From: Streptomyces sp. NBC_00341
GTDB taxonomy: Bacteria > Actinomycetota > Actinomycetes > Streptomycetales > Streptomycetaceae
Assembly: GCF_041435055.1 (NCBI RefSeq)
Contig: NZ_CP108002.1
Span: 124,001-188,000, forward strand
Length of the DNA: 64,000 nucleotides
Direction: 5' to 3'
A program made the position numbers and the translations under genes. Positions 24,611-33,741 of the stretch are shown here, one piece after another. Each line of letters starts with the position of its first letter. The first letter of the stretch is position 1. A model generated the notes under the pieces. It was not told where the DNA came from, did not search any database, and saw nothing but the letters and a program-made list of their open reading frames with translations.

Positions 24611-25926
24611 CGGGCTGTGCCCCCTTCTGCCGGACCCGTTGCGTCAGAAGGCGAGGAGGAGCCCGTCTCCAGGGCCGGGACGGGCCGGGTCCTCGGTTCC
24701 GCCGATGGAGTCGTGGCGGCTCCGGTGACGCTTTCGAACAGGCCGAGCAGGCGGTTTCCGGCGTACGGCTCCACGGAGGCCTCGGCCAGATGGCGTGCCG
24801 CGTGCTTCATGAGCCGGCCGGCTCTGTCCTCCATCTCGGCGCGGGCCCCGGTGGTCACGAGTACGTCGCGCACGTCGGTCAGGGCTTCGTCCGAGAGGTC
24901 GGCCCGGCCCAGGGCGTCGTCGAGAACGGCGCGCGCACTGCTGGTTCCGGCTCGCGACCGGGCCACAGCCATCAGGCAGGTCGGCTTGCCCTCGCGGATG
25001 TCGCCACCCGAAGGCTTACCGGTCTTGCCGGGGTCACCGAAGACACCCAGCAGATCGTCGCGGATCTGAAAAGCGAGGCCGGCGCACCGGCCGGCCGCCG
25101 ACAACGCACGAGTGGCGTCCTCCGCGGCACCGGCCAGGGCGGCTCCCAACGCCAGTGGACGGGCAACCGAGTACAGGGCGCTCTTCAGGTACGCCGTTCG
25201 CAAGGCGCGGGCCTCGGACCGTGTGCCAGTGACCTGCCCGTGCAGGTCGAGGTACTGCCCGGCCACCATCTCGGTTCTCATCGCCTGCCAGACCGCTGAC
25301 ACGCGCTGCCTGGTCGCCGGGCACATGCTCGTCTCCGCGACGGTGTCGTCCGCCCAAGCGAGAGCCAAGTCACCGAGGAGCACGGCAGCGGATCTACCGA
25401 ATGAGTCCCGCAGCTTCGGGCCGCATAACAGGCCGGGGCTCTCCGCGAAGTCGACATGCATGGCGGGGCGGCCCCGGCGCAACGACGAACCGTCCATCAC
25501 GTCGTCCTGGACCAGCGCGCACGTCTGGACGAGTTCGACCGCCACTCCCAGGCGCAGCGCGGACTCGACGTCCACGGCCTGTGAGCCCGCAGTGGTCGCG
25601 CGTATGCCCCACCAGATGAACTGGGAGCGCATCCGACTCCCCCCGCCGAGGGTGAAGCCGGCGAGGCGTTCGGCGACGTCACGGGAGAAGACGGCGTCGA
25701 TCGCGGAGGCCTGATCGAGCTTCTCGCTGAGGACAGCCCGTGCTGTGCGCAGGACAGCTCCGGGTACGTCCTGGTCCACCAGGCCCATGGCGCCGTGCCG
25801 TGACCCGGCACCGTCGTGCACCGGGTAGCGGCCCCGGCCGGCGTGAGCGGCACCGTCCATCGCCTCTGTCTCCGAACGCGGGTGGTCTTGGGAAAAGGAC
25901 TGCCCTTTGGCCCGGCTTCGCAGCAT
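24607..25926 (-). CDS. crtE: Geranylgeranyl diphosphate synthase
   Basis: A trans-prenyltransferase of about 439 residues. The first Asp-rich motif is in TCALVQDDVMDGSSLRRGRP and the second in LAFQIRDDLLGVFGDPGKTG, with GGGSRMRSQFIWWG before them. It makes the C20 precursor for crtB. It is longer than typical GGPP synthases (about 350-400) because of an N-terminal extension and a Ser/Pro/Thr-rich tail. GGAGG precedes three possible starts (ATG 25932, GTG 25929, ATG 25926). The last has the best 8-base spacing and is used here. It is the first gene of crtEIBV. Confidence 0.93.
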   Translation of the reverse strand: MLRSRAKGQSFSQDHPRSETEAMDGAAHAGRGRYPVHDGAGSRHGAMGLVDQDVPGAVLRTARAVLSEKLDQASAIDAVFSRDVAERLAGFTLGGGSRMRSQFIWWGIRATTAGSQAVDVESALRLGVAVELVQTCALVQDDVMDGSSLRRGRPAMHVDFAESPGLLCGPKLRDSFGRSAAVLLGDLALAWADDTVAETSMCPATRQRVSAVWQAMRTEMVAGQYLDLHGQVTGTRSEARALRTAYLKSALYSVARPLALGAALAGAAEDATRALSAAGRCAGLAFQIRDDLLGVFGDPGKTGKPSGGDIREGKPTCLMAVARSRAGTSSARAVLDDALGRADLSDEALTDVRDVLVTTGARAEMEDRAGRLMKHAARHLAEASVEPYAGNRLLGLFESVTGAATTPSAEPRTRPVPALETGSSSPSDATGPAEGGTAR

Positions 25927-25965
25927 CACCATGTCCTCCGGTCGGCGGGTTCGGTGCACTCCCAC

Positions 25966-26391
25966 TCCTCATTCCGTGCTGCGAGGCGTTCGGATGCACT
26001 GAATAACGAATTTCCGGCTACGGATAGGGCCGACCGGCCGTACGAGAGGACCACAAGTTCAGGCAGTGGCGCGCGTTCCCGCGACCCGGACACGCAACTC
26101 CGTCCGCCCACTGACCCGCTCGGGTGATTCAGGCCCCGGGCACAGCCATATACGGCCGGACCGCGCCCTCTCCCCAGCCGTTCATATGCGCTCTCACCCA
26201 TCACCGTCCGAACAGACCCTCCCCGTCATGAAGCTCAGCCTTCCAATTCACGCACTGCACACACTCGAATACCTCTGCATCCATCGTGATGCGGAAGCCG
26301 GTATTGATCCCGCAGGACGCAGAGACCGGGCGTCGCCCCCACAACTGGACGACGGTTCACGACCGGCACGTGACAGCGAAGGAGATGAGTC
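25966..26391. other. Divergent promoter region between crtE and a DUF4383 gene
   Basis: About 430 bases hold the promoters for crtE (leftward) and the DUF4383 gene (rightward). An AT-richer patch, TGAATAACGAATTTCCGG (25999-26016), lies ~75-90 bases upstream of the crtE start and is the best promoter candidate. I did not identify a regulator gene nearby or a defined operator. A short frame from 26228 is not convincing, as it has no ribosome site. Confidence 0.4.
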
Positions 26392-26970
26392 ATGAAATTG
26401 AGCGATGAACTTCCCGTCGATCACCGGCTGGCGGTCGTCTACCGTTGGGGGTCCGCCGTGTGTGGTCTGATCCTGCTTCTCTTCGCCGCCCTGGGTTTCG
26501 CCGATACACTCAGCCCGTTCAGCACCAGCGGTGACCGGATCGCCGGCATGACGTCGAACACCTCCCTCAGCGCCATCTCACTCGTAGTAGGACTCGCCCT
26601 CATCGCAGGAGCTTTCGTCGGCGGCAACACGGCGTCCACGCTGAACATGACAGTGGGCACACTGTTCCTGCTCAGCGGATTCGCGCACATTTTCGTTCTG
26701 GACCGGCCGGCGAACTTCCTCGACTTCGGCATGACCAACGTCATCTTCAGCTTCATCATGGGGCTGGTCATTCTGACCTTCGGTATGTACGGCCGCGTCT
26801 CCAGCAAGCTTTCCCACGACAACCCGTACTGGCAGCGCCGTCATCCACGCCAGCCGCGACCGAATCTCTCCGTCGTCGGCGCGTCTCCAGGGCGGCACCT
26901 CCGTACGAACCACTCAGCCCGCAGCCGAGCCAGCAGAACGGTCCGGTCGCACCCGTCGACCAACAACTGA
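26392..26970 (+). CDS. DUF4383-family membrane protein
   Basis: A 192-residue membrane protein with four helices (about 15-38, 58-78, 86-104 and 112-135). The second and third read LSAISLVVGLALIAGAFVGG and LNMTVGTLFLLSGFAHIFVL. This is the pattern of the DUF4383 family. The C-terminal 55 residues are basic and disordered (NPYWQRRHPRQPRPN…). ATG 26392 follows GAAGGAGA. Function of the family is unknown. Divergent orientation to crtE may be incidental. Confidence 0.8.
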   Translation: MKLSDELPVDHRLAVVYRWGSAVCGLILLLFAALGFADTLSPFSTSGDRIAGMTSNTSLSAISLVVGLALIAGAFVGGNTASTLNMTVGTLFLLSGFAHIFVLDRPANFLDFGMTNVIFSFIMGLVILTFGMYGRVSSKLSHDNPYWQRRHPRQPRPNLSVVGASPGRHLRTNHSARSRASRTVRSHPSTNN

Positions 26971-27400
26971 TCCCCCGCAGTTCCGCCGCAGTGACACAGA
27001 CTGCTTGGTTATGGATCAGACGGGAGAGGGAAGTGGAAATGACGCCATTCTACCGGCCAAGGAGTGTCATGGCGTTTTCCCAGTAATCCGCGCTATACCG
27101 TTCCCGGCCTCAGCACCAAGTAGGGAAAATAAGTCATTGCGCTGCTGCGCATGCGTCTGCACGCCCTCAACCGGCCGGACCGGCCCCCACGGTAGAAACC
27201 TGCGCCACTGCCCCGGGGGCGCCGGACCGCATCAATGGATGCCGACAGCCGCCAGAGCCCGGCACTGGGCGGGAGTCCGGTGCGCGGAGACGCAGCGGCC
27301 GCGGACGCCGCCTGTGCCCGGCACCGCATCGCCGCTCGCGGTCAACCGGGCGCAAGTGGACGGACGTCGGTCATGATGGTCGGGCCGCGGACAAGGGTGC
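26971..27400. other. Intergenic region without recognisable content
   Basis: 430 bases between the DUF4383 gene and the convergent TetR gene. The first ~150 bases are less GC-rich than the flanks. I see no gene with a ribosome site, no strong terminator hairpin and no repeat. Confidence 0.4.
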
Positions 27401-28018
27401 CTACGCCCCGGGACCTTTCCGCACCTCGCCGTCGCCCGGCGTCGCGGACCACAGATGGCCGAGCGTGCCGAGGACGAGACGGCAGACGTCGTCCGGCTCG
27501 GCACCTGCCAGCGGTTCCCGCGCGACGACCGTCCGCATCAGCCCGATCCCCAGCAGCCAGGCCATGGCGAGATCCGCCCGCAGCACCGCGTCCGGGGCAC
27601 CGGAGAGCCCGGCCAGCGCACTCCGGTACTCCTCCCCCAGCTCCCGCAGGGTTCCGGCTGCCTCGTCGCCACGCCCCACCGAGCGCAGATAGACCTCCAG
27701 GGAACGGTCCTCCGCCCCCTCCGCGCTCCGGGTCAGCATCGAGCGCAGGGCGGTCTCGAAAAGCTCCTCGGGCGGCGTCTCGCGCAACTGCTCCAGCCCG
27801 CCGAGAGCGACGACTTCCGTCAGCAAACCCCGTTTCGAGCCGAAATACCGGAACAGCAGGGCCTGGTTGACCCCGGCCAGCGCGGCGATGCTCCGGACCG
27901 TCGTCCCCTCGTAGCCCCGCTCCGCGAACAGGTCACGGGCCGCCTCCAGAAGGCGGCGACGGGTGGCCCGGGCATCCCTGCGGCGCTCTTCGGGCGGCGG
28001 TGCGGAACCGGATTCCAT
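27401..28018 (-). CDS. TetR-family repressor of the adjacent P450 gene
   Basis: A 205-residue TetR protein. The helix-turn-helix is at about 20-60 ([40 protein letters not shown]), with an all-helical ligand domain and a long 'GLGQLW-like' C-terminus typical of P450-linked regulators. It is divergent from the cytochrome P450 gene. The 112-bp spacer contains a perfect 22-bp palindrome (28097-28118) overlapping the region just upstream of the P450 ribosome site. Autoregulation and control of the P450-ferredoxin pair is the natural inference. The ligand is unknown. Confidence 0.87.
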   Translation of the reverse strand: MESGSAPPPEERRRDARATRRRLLEAARDLFAERGYEGTTVRSIAALAGVNQALLFRYFGSKRGLLTEVVALGGLEQLRETPPEELFETALRSMLTRSAEGAEDRSLEVYLRSVGRGDEAAGTLRELGEEYRSALAGLSGAPDAVLRADLAMAWLLGIGLMRTVVAREPLAGAEPDDVCRLVLGTLGHLWSATPGDGEVRKGPGA

Positions 28019-28096
28019 GGCGGGATTCCTCTCGGACGGCCCGTCAGGATAACGGCTGTAAAGCGTTGTTGACTGCTCTCGGAGGACGCTCCTACC

Positions 28097-28118
28097 GTTG
28101 TAAGCAGCTGCTTACAAC
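28097..28118. promoter_or_regulatory. Perfect 22-bp palindrome, probable TetR operator
   Basis: GTTGTAAGCAG followed immediately by its reverse complement CTGCTTACAAC. It ends two bases before the GGGAGG ribosome site of the P450 gene, so a bound repressor would block transcription of that gene. Confidence 0.8.
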
Positions 28119-28130
28119 CGGGAGGCCGCA

Positions 28131-29321
28131 GTGACGACCGCAGATATCGCGCCCCTTGCCTACCCCTTCAACACCCCTGACGGACTCCAGCTCTCCGATG
28201 CCTATGAGCGCGTCCGCGACCGATCGGGCCTCTTGAGGGTCCAGTTGCCGTACGGAGAACCGGCCTGGCTGGTCACGCGCTACGCCGATGCCCGGCTGGT
28301 CCTCGGTGACCAGCGCTTCAGCCGGGCGGCGGCCGCCTCGCACGACGAGCCCCGTCAGTCCGAGGGGCAGCGCGACGGCGGAATCCTCGGCATGGACCCG
28401 CCGGACCACACCCGGCTGCGCTCCCTGGTCGCCAAGGCGTTCACCGTCCGCCAGGTCGAGAAGCTGCGCCCCCAGGTCCGCGAGCTGACCGCCGGCCTGC
28501 TCGACGGGATGAGGACGGCCGGACCGCCCGCCGATCTGGTCGACCTCTTCGCGCTGCCGCTGCCGGTCGCCGTGATCTGCCGGATGCTGGGCGTGCCCAC
28601 CGAGGACCGGCCGCGGTTCCGCGTGTGGAGCGACGACGCGCTGTCGACCAGCTCGCTCACCGCCGAGGAGTTCGACGCGAGCCGCGCCGAACTCCGTTCC
28701 TACATGGCCGGGTTGATCGAGCTCCACCGCCAGGAGCCGCAGGACGACCTGATGACGGCCCTCATCGAGGCCCGCGACGGCGGCGACCGGCTCTCGGAAC
28801 TGGAACTCATCGATCTCTGCGTCGCCGTCCTGGTAGCGGGGCACGAGACCACCGCGTCCCAGATCCCCAACTTCGTCCTCACCCTCCTGGACCACCCGGA
28901 CCAGCTGGCCAGGCTCCGGGCCGAGCCGGAGCTCGTACCGAGCGCCGTGGAGGAGCTGCTCCGCTTCGTGCCCCTGGGCAGCGGGGCAGGCCAGCCCCGG
29001 TACGCCACCGAGGACATCGAGGTCGGCGGAACACTGGTCCACGCGGGCAGCCCCGTCCTGGTCGCGGTGGGCGCCGCCAACCGCGACGCGCTGCGGTTCA
29101 CCGCCCCGGGCGTGCTCGACGTCGCCCGGGAGGGCAACCAGCACCTCGGATTCGGCCATGGGGTCCACCACTGCCTGGGCGCCCCGCTGGCCCGGCTGGA
29201 ACTCCAGGAGGCGCTGTCCGCCCTCATCGCGGGCTTCCCGGAACTTCGCCTGGCGGGCGATGTCACCTGGAAGTCCGAGATGCTGGTGCGCGGTCCGCGC
29301 GTCATGCCGGTGGAGTGGTGA
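28131..29321 (+). CDS. Cytochrome P450
   Basis: A 396-residue soluble bacterial P450. Motifs are GILGMDPPDHTRLRSLVAKA (C-helix region), I-helix VAVLVAGHETTASQIPNF with the acid-alcohol pair and oxygen-binding Thr at about 236-242, EELLR (274-278, ExxR) and the heme loop FGHGVHHCLGAPLARLEL with axial Cys348. Class I three-component type; electrons would come from the ferredoxin encoded immediately downstream (4-base overlap) and an unlinked reductase. GTG 28131 follows GGGAGG at good spacing. The substrate is unknown, and no biosynthetic genes adjoin. The divergent TetR gene and palindrome suggest substrate-induced detoxification or catabolism. Confidence 0.93.
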   Translation: MTTADIAPLAYPFNTPDGLQLSDAYERVRDRSGLLRVQLPYGEPAWLVTRYADARLVLGDQRFSRAAAASHDEPRQSEGQRDGGILGMDPPDHTRLRSLVAKAFTVRQVEKLRPQVRELTAGLLDGMRTAGPPADLVDLFALPLPVAVICRMLGVPTEDRPRFRVWSDDALSTSSLTAEEFDASRAELRSYMAGLIELHRQEPQDDLMTALIEARDGGDRLSELELIDLCVAVLVAGHETTASQIPNFVLTLLDHPDQLARLRAEPELVPSAVEELLRFVPLGSGAGQPRYATEDIEVGGTLVHAGSPVLVAVGAANRDALRFTAPGVLDVAREGNQHLGFGHGVHHCLGAPLARLELQEALSALIAGFPELRLAGDVTWKSEMLVRGPRVMPVEW

Positions 29322-29545
29322 GCGCCGTGACCTGGAACGTACGCGTCGACCCGAAGCTCTGCCAGGGTTCCGGGATGTGCGCCGGAACAGTTCCGGAGGT
29401 GTTCGCACTGGACGGTGAGCGCGCCCGCGTGCGGGCCGAGGGGACCGAGCCGGACGAACGGGTCCTGGACGCGGCCGACATCTGCCCGGCCCTGGCGATC
29501 ACCGTGCACGACGGGGCCTCCGTCATCGGCCCCCGCCGCGACTGA
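29318..29545 (+). CDS. [3Fe-4S]-type ferredoxin for P450
   Basis: A 75-residue ferredoxin. CQGSGMC (C-x5-C) lacks the cysteine that would complete a [4Fe-4S] cluster, and a later CPA supplies the third ligand. This is the usual [3Fe-4S] arrangement of Streptomyces P450 partners. The motif DPKLCQGSGMCAGTVPEVF and terminal ADICPALAITV are conserved in the group. GTG 29318 overlaps the P450 stop (GTGA), so translation is coupled. Confidence 0.9.
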   Translation: MSAVTWNVRVDPKLCQGSGMCAGTVPEVFALDGERARVRAEGTEPDERVLDAADICPALAITVHDGASVIGPRRD

Positions 29546-29559
29546 CCAGCCCCCGAAGG

Positions 29560-30213
29560 GCGGTCGACTGGCTCCTGCGGGCGGCTCGGCGGCCTCCCGA
29601 GTCGGCGGTGACAGATAAGGGGCGCGGCTATGCCGACGAAGGCGAGGAAGTGCTCGGGCCTGCATTCGTAGCGGCGGTGCAGGCGACGGCAGCCGGCCAG
29701 CCAGGAAACGGATCGCTTTACGACCCAGCGGTGCCGGGCGGAGGACTCGACGCCCTTCCGGGCAATGCGGGGGCCTATGCCGCGCTTGCAGAGCCATCGC
29801 CGCAGGTGGTCATAGTCGTAGCCCTTGTCCGTTCCGGTCGGTGACCAGATGGATTCTCGATCCCAACTTGCCGCGATCGGTCGGATTCGGTCCCGTCAGA
29901 AGCCCCCTTTTGCCGCCCGAACGCTGACCGAGTCGATCGCGCACCGCGACCAGTCCAGCTCACCCCGCGCCCCCAGTTCGTCCAGGACCACAGGGTGGAG
30001 CCGGGCCCGAACCCGATCCGCGGTCCACTGGGCGAACCGCCGATAGACCGTCTGCCAGGCCGGGCCGAACACCGGCGGGAGCTGCCTCCACGTACAGCCC
30101 GAGGTAGCCACGAAGACGATCGCGGCCAGGACTTCACGATCGCCGTCCCGACGCCGACCCCCACCCTGCGGACGCCTCACCTCCGTAGGCGGCACCACCC
30201 GCCGGAACAACAC
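29560..30213 (-). pseudogene. IS5-family transposase remnant with internal deletion
   Basis: From GTG 30213 leftward the frame encodes an IS5-type N-terminal domain (AIVFVATSGCTWRQLPPVFG; QTVYRRFAQWTADRVRARL) and the first catalytic Asp (CAIDSVSVRAAKGG). It stops at a frameshift near 29898. Further left, other frames give IHLVTDRNGQG and then jump straight to KGYDYDHLRRWLCKRGIGPR and GVESSARHRWVVKRSVSWLA. The segment that should carry the middle of the nuclease domain is missing, so an internal deletion is present. Ends are not clearly preserved. GGGCTGTCCCGCAAATGATC at 30300-30319, to the right, resembles an IS end. Confidence 0.75.
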
Positions 30214-30428
30214 CTACAACTCATCCGGCACCAACCGCTCAACCAGACCCGTCATGCACAGACCAACGAGCATGCACGCCATAAGAAGCGATGTCTAAGG
30301 GCTGTCCCGCAAATGATCTATCAGCCGCCAGGGCAGGGTCGGTTGCTGTGCGATCGCTGGACCGCCGGATCCTGCTCCCCGTGAGCGGAGGTGAGGCTGT
30401 CCGTGCTCTGGATGATCCGGTGCCTTGT

Positions 30429-32372
30429 TCAGGGCGCCGCAATGATCGTGAACCGGGCTTCCCCTGTCACGTCCGCGACCGTCGGGCGGACGCCCGCCGT
30501 CCGGCAGAGGAGTTCGAGGCCGTCCTGGAAGGCGGCGTCCAGCGGGTCGTCTGAGCCCATCGCTGCCATGGCCGCCTCGACCTCTGGTGTGGTCGGCTCC
30601 TCACTGCCGTTGTCGGAGTGGTCGGCGACCGTCTCGCCGTCGCGGTGGACCACGAAGTAGGTGTCCGCGTTGACACTGCTGTAGTTGGAGACCGCGAAAG
30701 TGCCCTGGGACAGCGCCGGGCTACCGATTCCCAACAGGCCGTTGTCCTCGACGACCAGGGTGTGCGGGCCAAGGGCGAACGCGGCCACACGCACGTCCTC
30801 CACGCTGGCGCCGTCGATCTCGCTCTGGGTGCGAAGGTCGTTCCAGGTGCCGGTGCGGATGCCCGCCGGGTCCGCTCCCAGCCGGGTCAGGGCTTCGTCG
30901 GGCGTCGTGTCGTGCACGACGGTCGCACAGTAACTGACCTGGCCTGTCAGTTCCTCCATCCATGCCTCGAAGTCCTCGGCCGGCTCCTCCGGAACGACGG
31001 TGGGCTCGGCCACCGCCTCGCCGTTGCGCCAGACGACGGTGCCGTCGGCACGGCACAGGATCACTTCGCCTTCCTCTACACGCAGTTCGTCGGCCGGCCC
31101 ACCCAGCGGAGAGCTTTCGTCGTCAAGAACGCGCAGCATGCCGTCCTCGTCAAGGTGCAGTCCTGGCCGGGCCGTCTCGCCGAGGTGCGCGTACCAGAGC
31201 CAGGTGTGGTTCGCCCCGAACAGCACGAGACGCCGTTCGTCCCAGTGCCCAAGCACCGTGCTTCCGTCGGGGGAGGTGAGGGAGTGCCGTCCGAGCGTCT
31301 GCCCCCGGCGCAGCACCGCGCCCCGCGGGGTGTCGACAGCGGGACCGTCGCATGACGTGTGTGTGCCTGTCGACCACATCGACCGGCCGTCCATGTCGAG
31401 GAGTTCGGCACGACCGTTGTCACGGACCACGAGGCGGCGGGCCCCTGAACCGGCCGTGGCAGAGCTCCACACCCGGGCGCCGTGGGTGTTACGGACCGAC
31501 AGGTCGCCGTTCTCGGAGAGCTCGGCCCATCCACCGTCCACCCATTCGGTGCCGGTAGTCCACACGGCACGATCCTCGGTGTGACAGTACAGAGCCAGGT
31601 CACCGTTGCCCTGGTGGACCAGAGTGTGGGTACCGGCGGGAGACGTCAGAGACTGGTTACGCAGGCGCCCTCCCGCCTCCAGCGCGGGTCCGCCGTAGGC
31701 GTAGGGCGTTCCCAGGGGGACCGGTTCATGAGGGCGTTGGGTGCCCTCGTGCCACAGGACCGTGCCGTCGGAGTCGACCAGGCACAGCATCCAGCCTTTG
31801 GATTTCGAACCGCCCGCCATGTGCAGGCGCCAGGTCAGCACGGTGCCTTCCTGCTCCAGCCAGTCGACCAGAGGACTGGTCAGCGCATAGCTTCCGCCCC
31901 CGCCCGTCCAGCTCTCACAGATCCTCAGCCATCCGTCCTGCTCACGGGCCACGGTCCGGCGGATCTTCCCGTCGCGGACGAGATACGCATCCGCGGTGAT
32001 GGCAGCCGCGGGCGCCGCATCCCCGAGGGGCACAGCGTGGATGGGGCCGGTGCGTATGTTGGCCACCCGAACGTGCGAGCCGTCCACGAGTTCCAGCTCG
32101 CCGGAGTCCGTGAGGATCAGGTACCGCGCACCGGGCATGGCGAAGCCCGAGCGCCAGACCGTCTCGTAGTCCTCCCCGGCCTCTACGACGACCTCGTAGC
32201 CGTGTCCGAGCAGCAGTCGTCCGGCCGCACCCGCCCGCCAGACGACCCGGTCGCGGTCGGTGTCCGTGACCACGGCGACACCTGCCGAGTCGCAGCGCAG
32301 CACGAACCTCCCCGACGGGGACGTCAGCTGTTCGTCCGGATGGAGACGGTCGAACTGGAGCAGATAACGCAC
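30429..32372 (-). CDS. Bulb-type lectin repeats fused to a DUF6461 domain
   Basis: A 647-residue protein without signal peptide. The first ~440 residues are beta-rich and contain bulb-type (monocot mannose-binding-like) lectin segments. Examples are LTSPSGRFVLRCDSAGVAVV near the start, SLTSPAGTHTLVHQGNGDLA near 245 and SLTSPDGSTVLGHWDERRLV near 365, each followed by W-containing strands. The last ~170 residues match DUF6461 (GQVSYCATVVHDTTPDEALT; GPHTLVVEDNGLLGIGSPAL; VADHSDNGSEEPTTPEVEAA). DUF6461 proteins are widespread in Streptomyces without a known role. Carbohydrate recognition coupled to an unknown effector or regulatory domain is inference. ATG 32372 starts it. It stands alone between transposase debris and a broken regulator gene. 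Confidence 0.72.
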   Translation of the reverse strand: MRYLLQFDRLHPDEQLTSPSGRFVLRCDSAGVAVVTDTDRDRVVWRAGAAGRLLLGHGYEVVVEAGEDYETVWRSGFAMPGARYLILTDSGELELVDGSHVRVANIRTGPIHAVPLGDAAPAAAITADAYLVRDGKIRRTVAREQDGWLRICESWTGGGGSYALTSPLVDWLEQEGTVLTWRLHMAGGSKSKGWMLCLVDSDGTVLWHEGTQRPHEPVPLGTPYAYGGPALEAGGRLRNQSLTSPAGTHTLVHQGNGDLALYCHTEDRAVWTTGTEWVDGGWAELSENGDLSVRNTHGARVWSSATAGSGARRLVVRDNGRAELLDMDGRSMWSTGTHTSCDGPAVDTPRGAVLRRGQTLGRHSLTSPDGSTVLGHWDERRLVLFGANHTWLWYAHLGETARPGLHLDEDGMLRVLDDESSPLGGPADELRVEEGEVILCRADGTVVWRNGEAVAEPTVVPEEPAEDFEAWMEELTGQVSYCATVVHDTTPDEALTRLGADPAGIRTGTWNDLRTQSEIDGASVEDVRVAAFALGPHTLVVEDNGLLGIGSPALSQGTFAVSNYSSVNADTYFVVHRDGETVADHSDNGSEEPTTPEVEAAMAAMGSDDPLDAAFQDGLELLCRTAGVRPTVADVTGEARFTIIAAP

Positions 32373-32759
32373 AGGGGTCCTCTTCTCGTACCGGGTGCCG
32401 TGGCCACGACGGAGTCAGTGAAGCGGATTCTGCTGCACGGCACTGACAACGGGCGTACCTGGCCTGGCAACCCACGCGCAGTGGGTGTTGAGGGAAGGCC
32501 CGGACCGGCCCCAGCCTGGGACGTATCGCCGCTCTTCGCGTGGTGAGTTCCTCCATGTAGAGGTGTGACCGGCTTCAGCTCCAACCCCGGCGCGGTCTAC
32601 CTCGGTCAGAGTCGCGGGATGCCGAGTGATCCAGCCGGTCACCTGCCGCACCGTCGGCGGCCGGGGCGGCGGCCCGGATGGAGCCCCGCGCAAAGTAGCG
32701 ATGTGCGCACGGACCATGCCGTAGGTAACAGGGGCCTCGGCGAAACCCACCGGCTCCTG
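32373..32759. other. Intergenic region with gene debris
   Basis: About 390 bases between the lectin gene start and the recognisable part of the regulator fragment. The promoter of the leftward lectin gene should lie within 32380-32450. The remainder has open frames in several directions but no protein I can identify. Confidence 0.35.
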
Positions 32760-33077
32760 GGCAGCTCCGCCCTCAACCTTGGCAACCGCCGCCAATCCCT
32801 CACGCACTTCCAGGACGTCTCCACCGCCCACCGCAGTGAGGGCGAGGCATGCACCGGCGACGCCCTCCCCCGCGGACACTCCATCTACCTCGCACGCCTC
32901 GCCGAGGCCCATCTCGCCCTCGGCGACATAGACGCCTCCCACAGCGCCGTCGCCCGCCTGGGAGGCGTCACCTCCCCACGCGGCACCAGCACCCTCAACG
33001 ACCTCCGGCAGAAACTCGGACGTCGGCGCGCCGTACCCGCCGTCGCCAACTTCCTTAACTACTCCGCCGACTACTAG
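32760..33077 (+). pseudogene. C-terminal fragment of an XRE/TPR-type regulator
   Basis: The plus-strand frame ends LGSSALNLGNRRQSLTHFQD, GHSIYLARLAEAHLALGDID, ASHSAVARLGGVTSPRGTST and LNDLRQKLGRRRAV, then a stop at 33075-33077. This matches the C-terminal tetratricopeptide-like tail of Streptomyces XRE-family regulators ('YLARxAEAHLALGD' is typical). The upstream ~250 residues, including the helix-turn-helix, are absent, and the frame upstream of 32760 does not look like that family. It is therefore a leftover fragment. Confidence 0.55.
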
Positions 33078-33093
33078 GCCGTGGATCTGGCAA

Positions 33094-33303
33094 ATGATCA
33101 CCGAGTGGGAAGTGATTGTTGAGACTCGGGACCAGGCGGAGCTGCACATACGGTTGCGCGACATCCGAGAAGCAGGAGTCGACGATTCGATGATCCGGAT
33201 CGACACGCTGTGCGGGCGCCTGGCGCTGCCGGCCACCTATCGGCTGAGCCGCTTCGTGACGGGCCCCAGGTGGGAGTCTGAGCGCGGGGACTCTGCTCAT
33301 TGA
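33094..33303 (+). CDS. Small hypothetical ORF
   Basis: A 69-codon frame (MITEWEVIVETRDQAELHIR; LRDIREAGVDDSMIRIDTLC; …FVTGP) with sensible amino-acid composition, starting beside the broken regulator gene. No ribosome site and no family recognised. The sequence just before it (GGCAAATGATCACC) resembles the possible IS end at 30300, so it may be part of mobile-element debris. Confidence 0.25.
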   Translation: MITEWEVIVETRDQAELHIRLRDIREAGVDDSMIRIDTLCGRLALPATYRLSRFVTGPRWESERGDSAH

Positions 33304-33741
33304 TCTTGTTGGTATGTCGAGGTGAGTTGATCAAGGCACGGAGCAGCGGGAGCGGGTCAGGGGCTGAGATGTCGTGGAACAGGTCGACAACGGCCCGACA
33401 TGCCGTACCACCAGCACACATGCTCCCCTGTCACCAAAGGTGTTCGCCGCGCTGGCCGGCAGCCGCAGGTACCGGCCAGCCGCAGCACCGGGGCCACCGA
33501 CGCCCCGGCACCTGGCCGGCTCCCCACTCGTCCCGCCGTTGAACCGGGCATCCACAAGGAGATCCCTGCCCCTACCCGAACTCGGCCAACGGCTCGATGG
33601 CTTCGAGCCTGCAGACGGCCAGGTGGAGCCCGGCGTGCGTGCACCGCGTACGCCGGGCACCTTCGCCTACCGGGCTCGCAACCGCGCCAGGTCCCCATCC
33701 GTGCCCGTCCCCTCCCGGTCACGGCTGGCGCGTGGAGCCGG
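33304..33741. other. Region without a supported gene
   Basis: About 440 bases of mixed composition. Frames of ~120 codons exist on the minus strand but have Arg/Pro-rich composition typical of spurious frames. No hairpin, repeat or RNA gene was recognised. It lies downstream of the leftward oxidoreductase gene. Confidence 0.35.

Noticed and set aside
23588..25069. Plus-strand open frame of 493 codons
   Set aside because: Antisense to crtI and crtE, which are both intact and recognisable on the minus strand.
26066..26395. Plus-strand frame of 109 codons in the crtE upstream region
   Set aside because: No ribosome site, composition changes along its length, and it would occupy the divergent promoter region and overlap the DUF4383 start.
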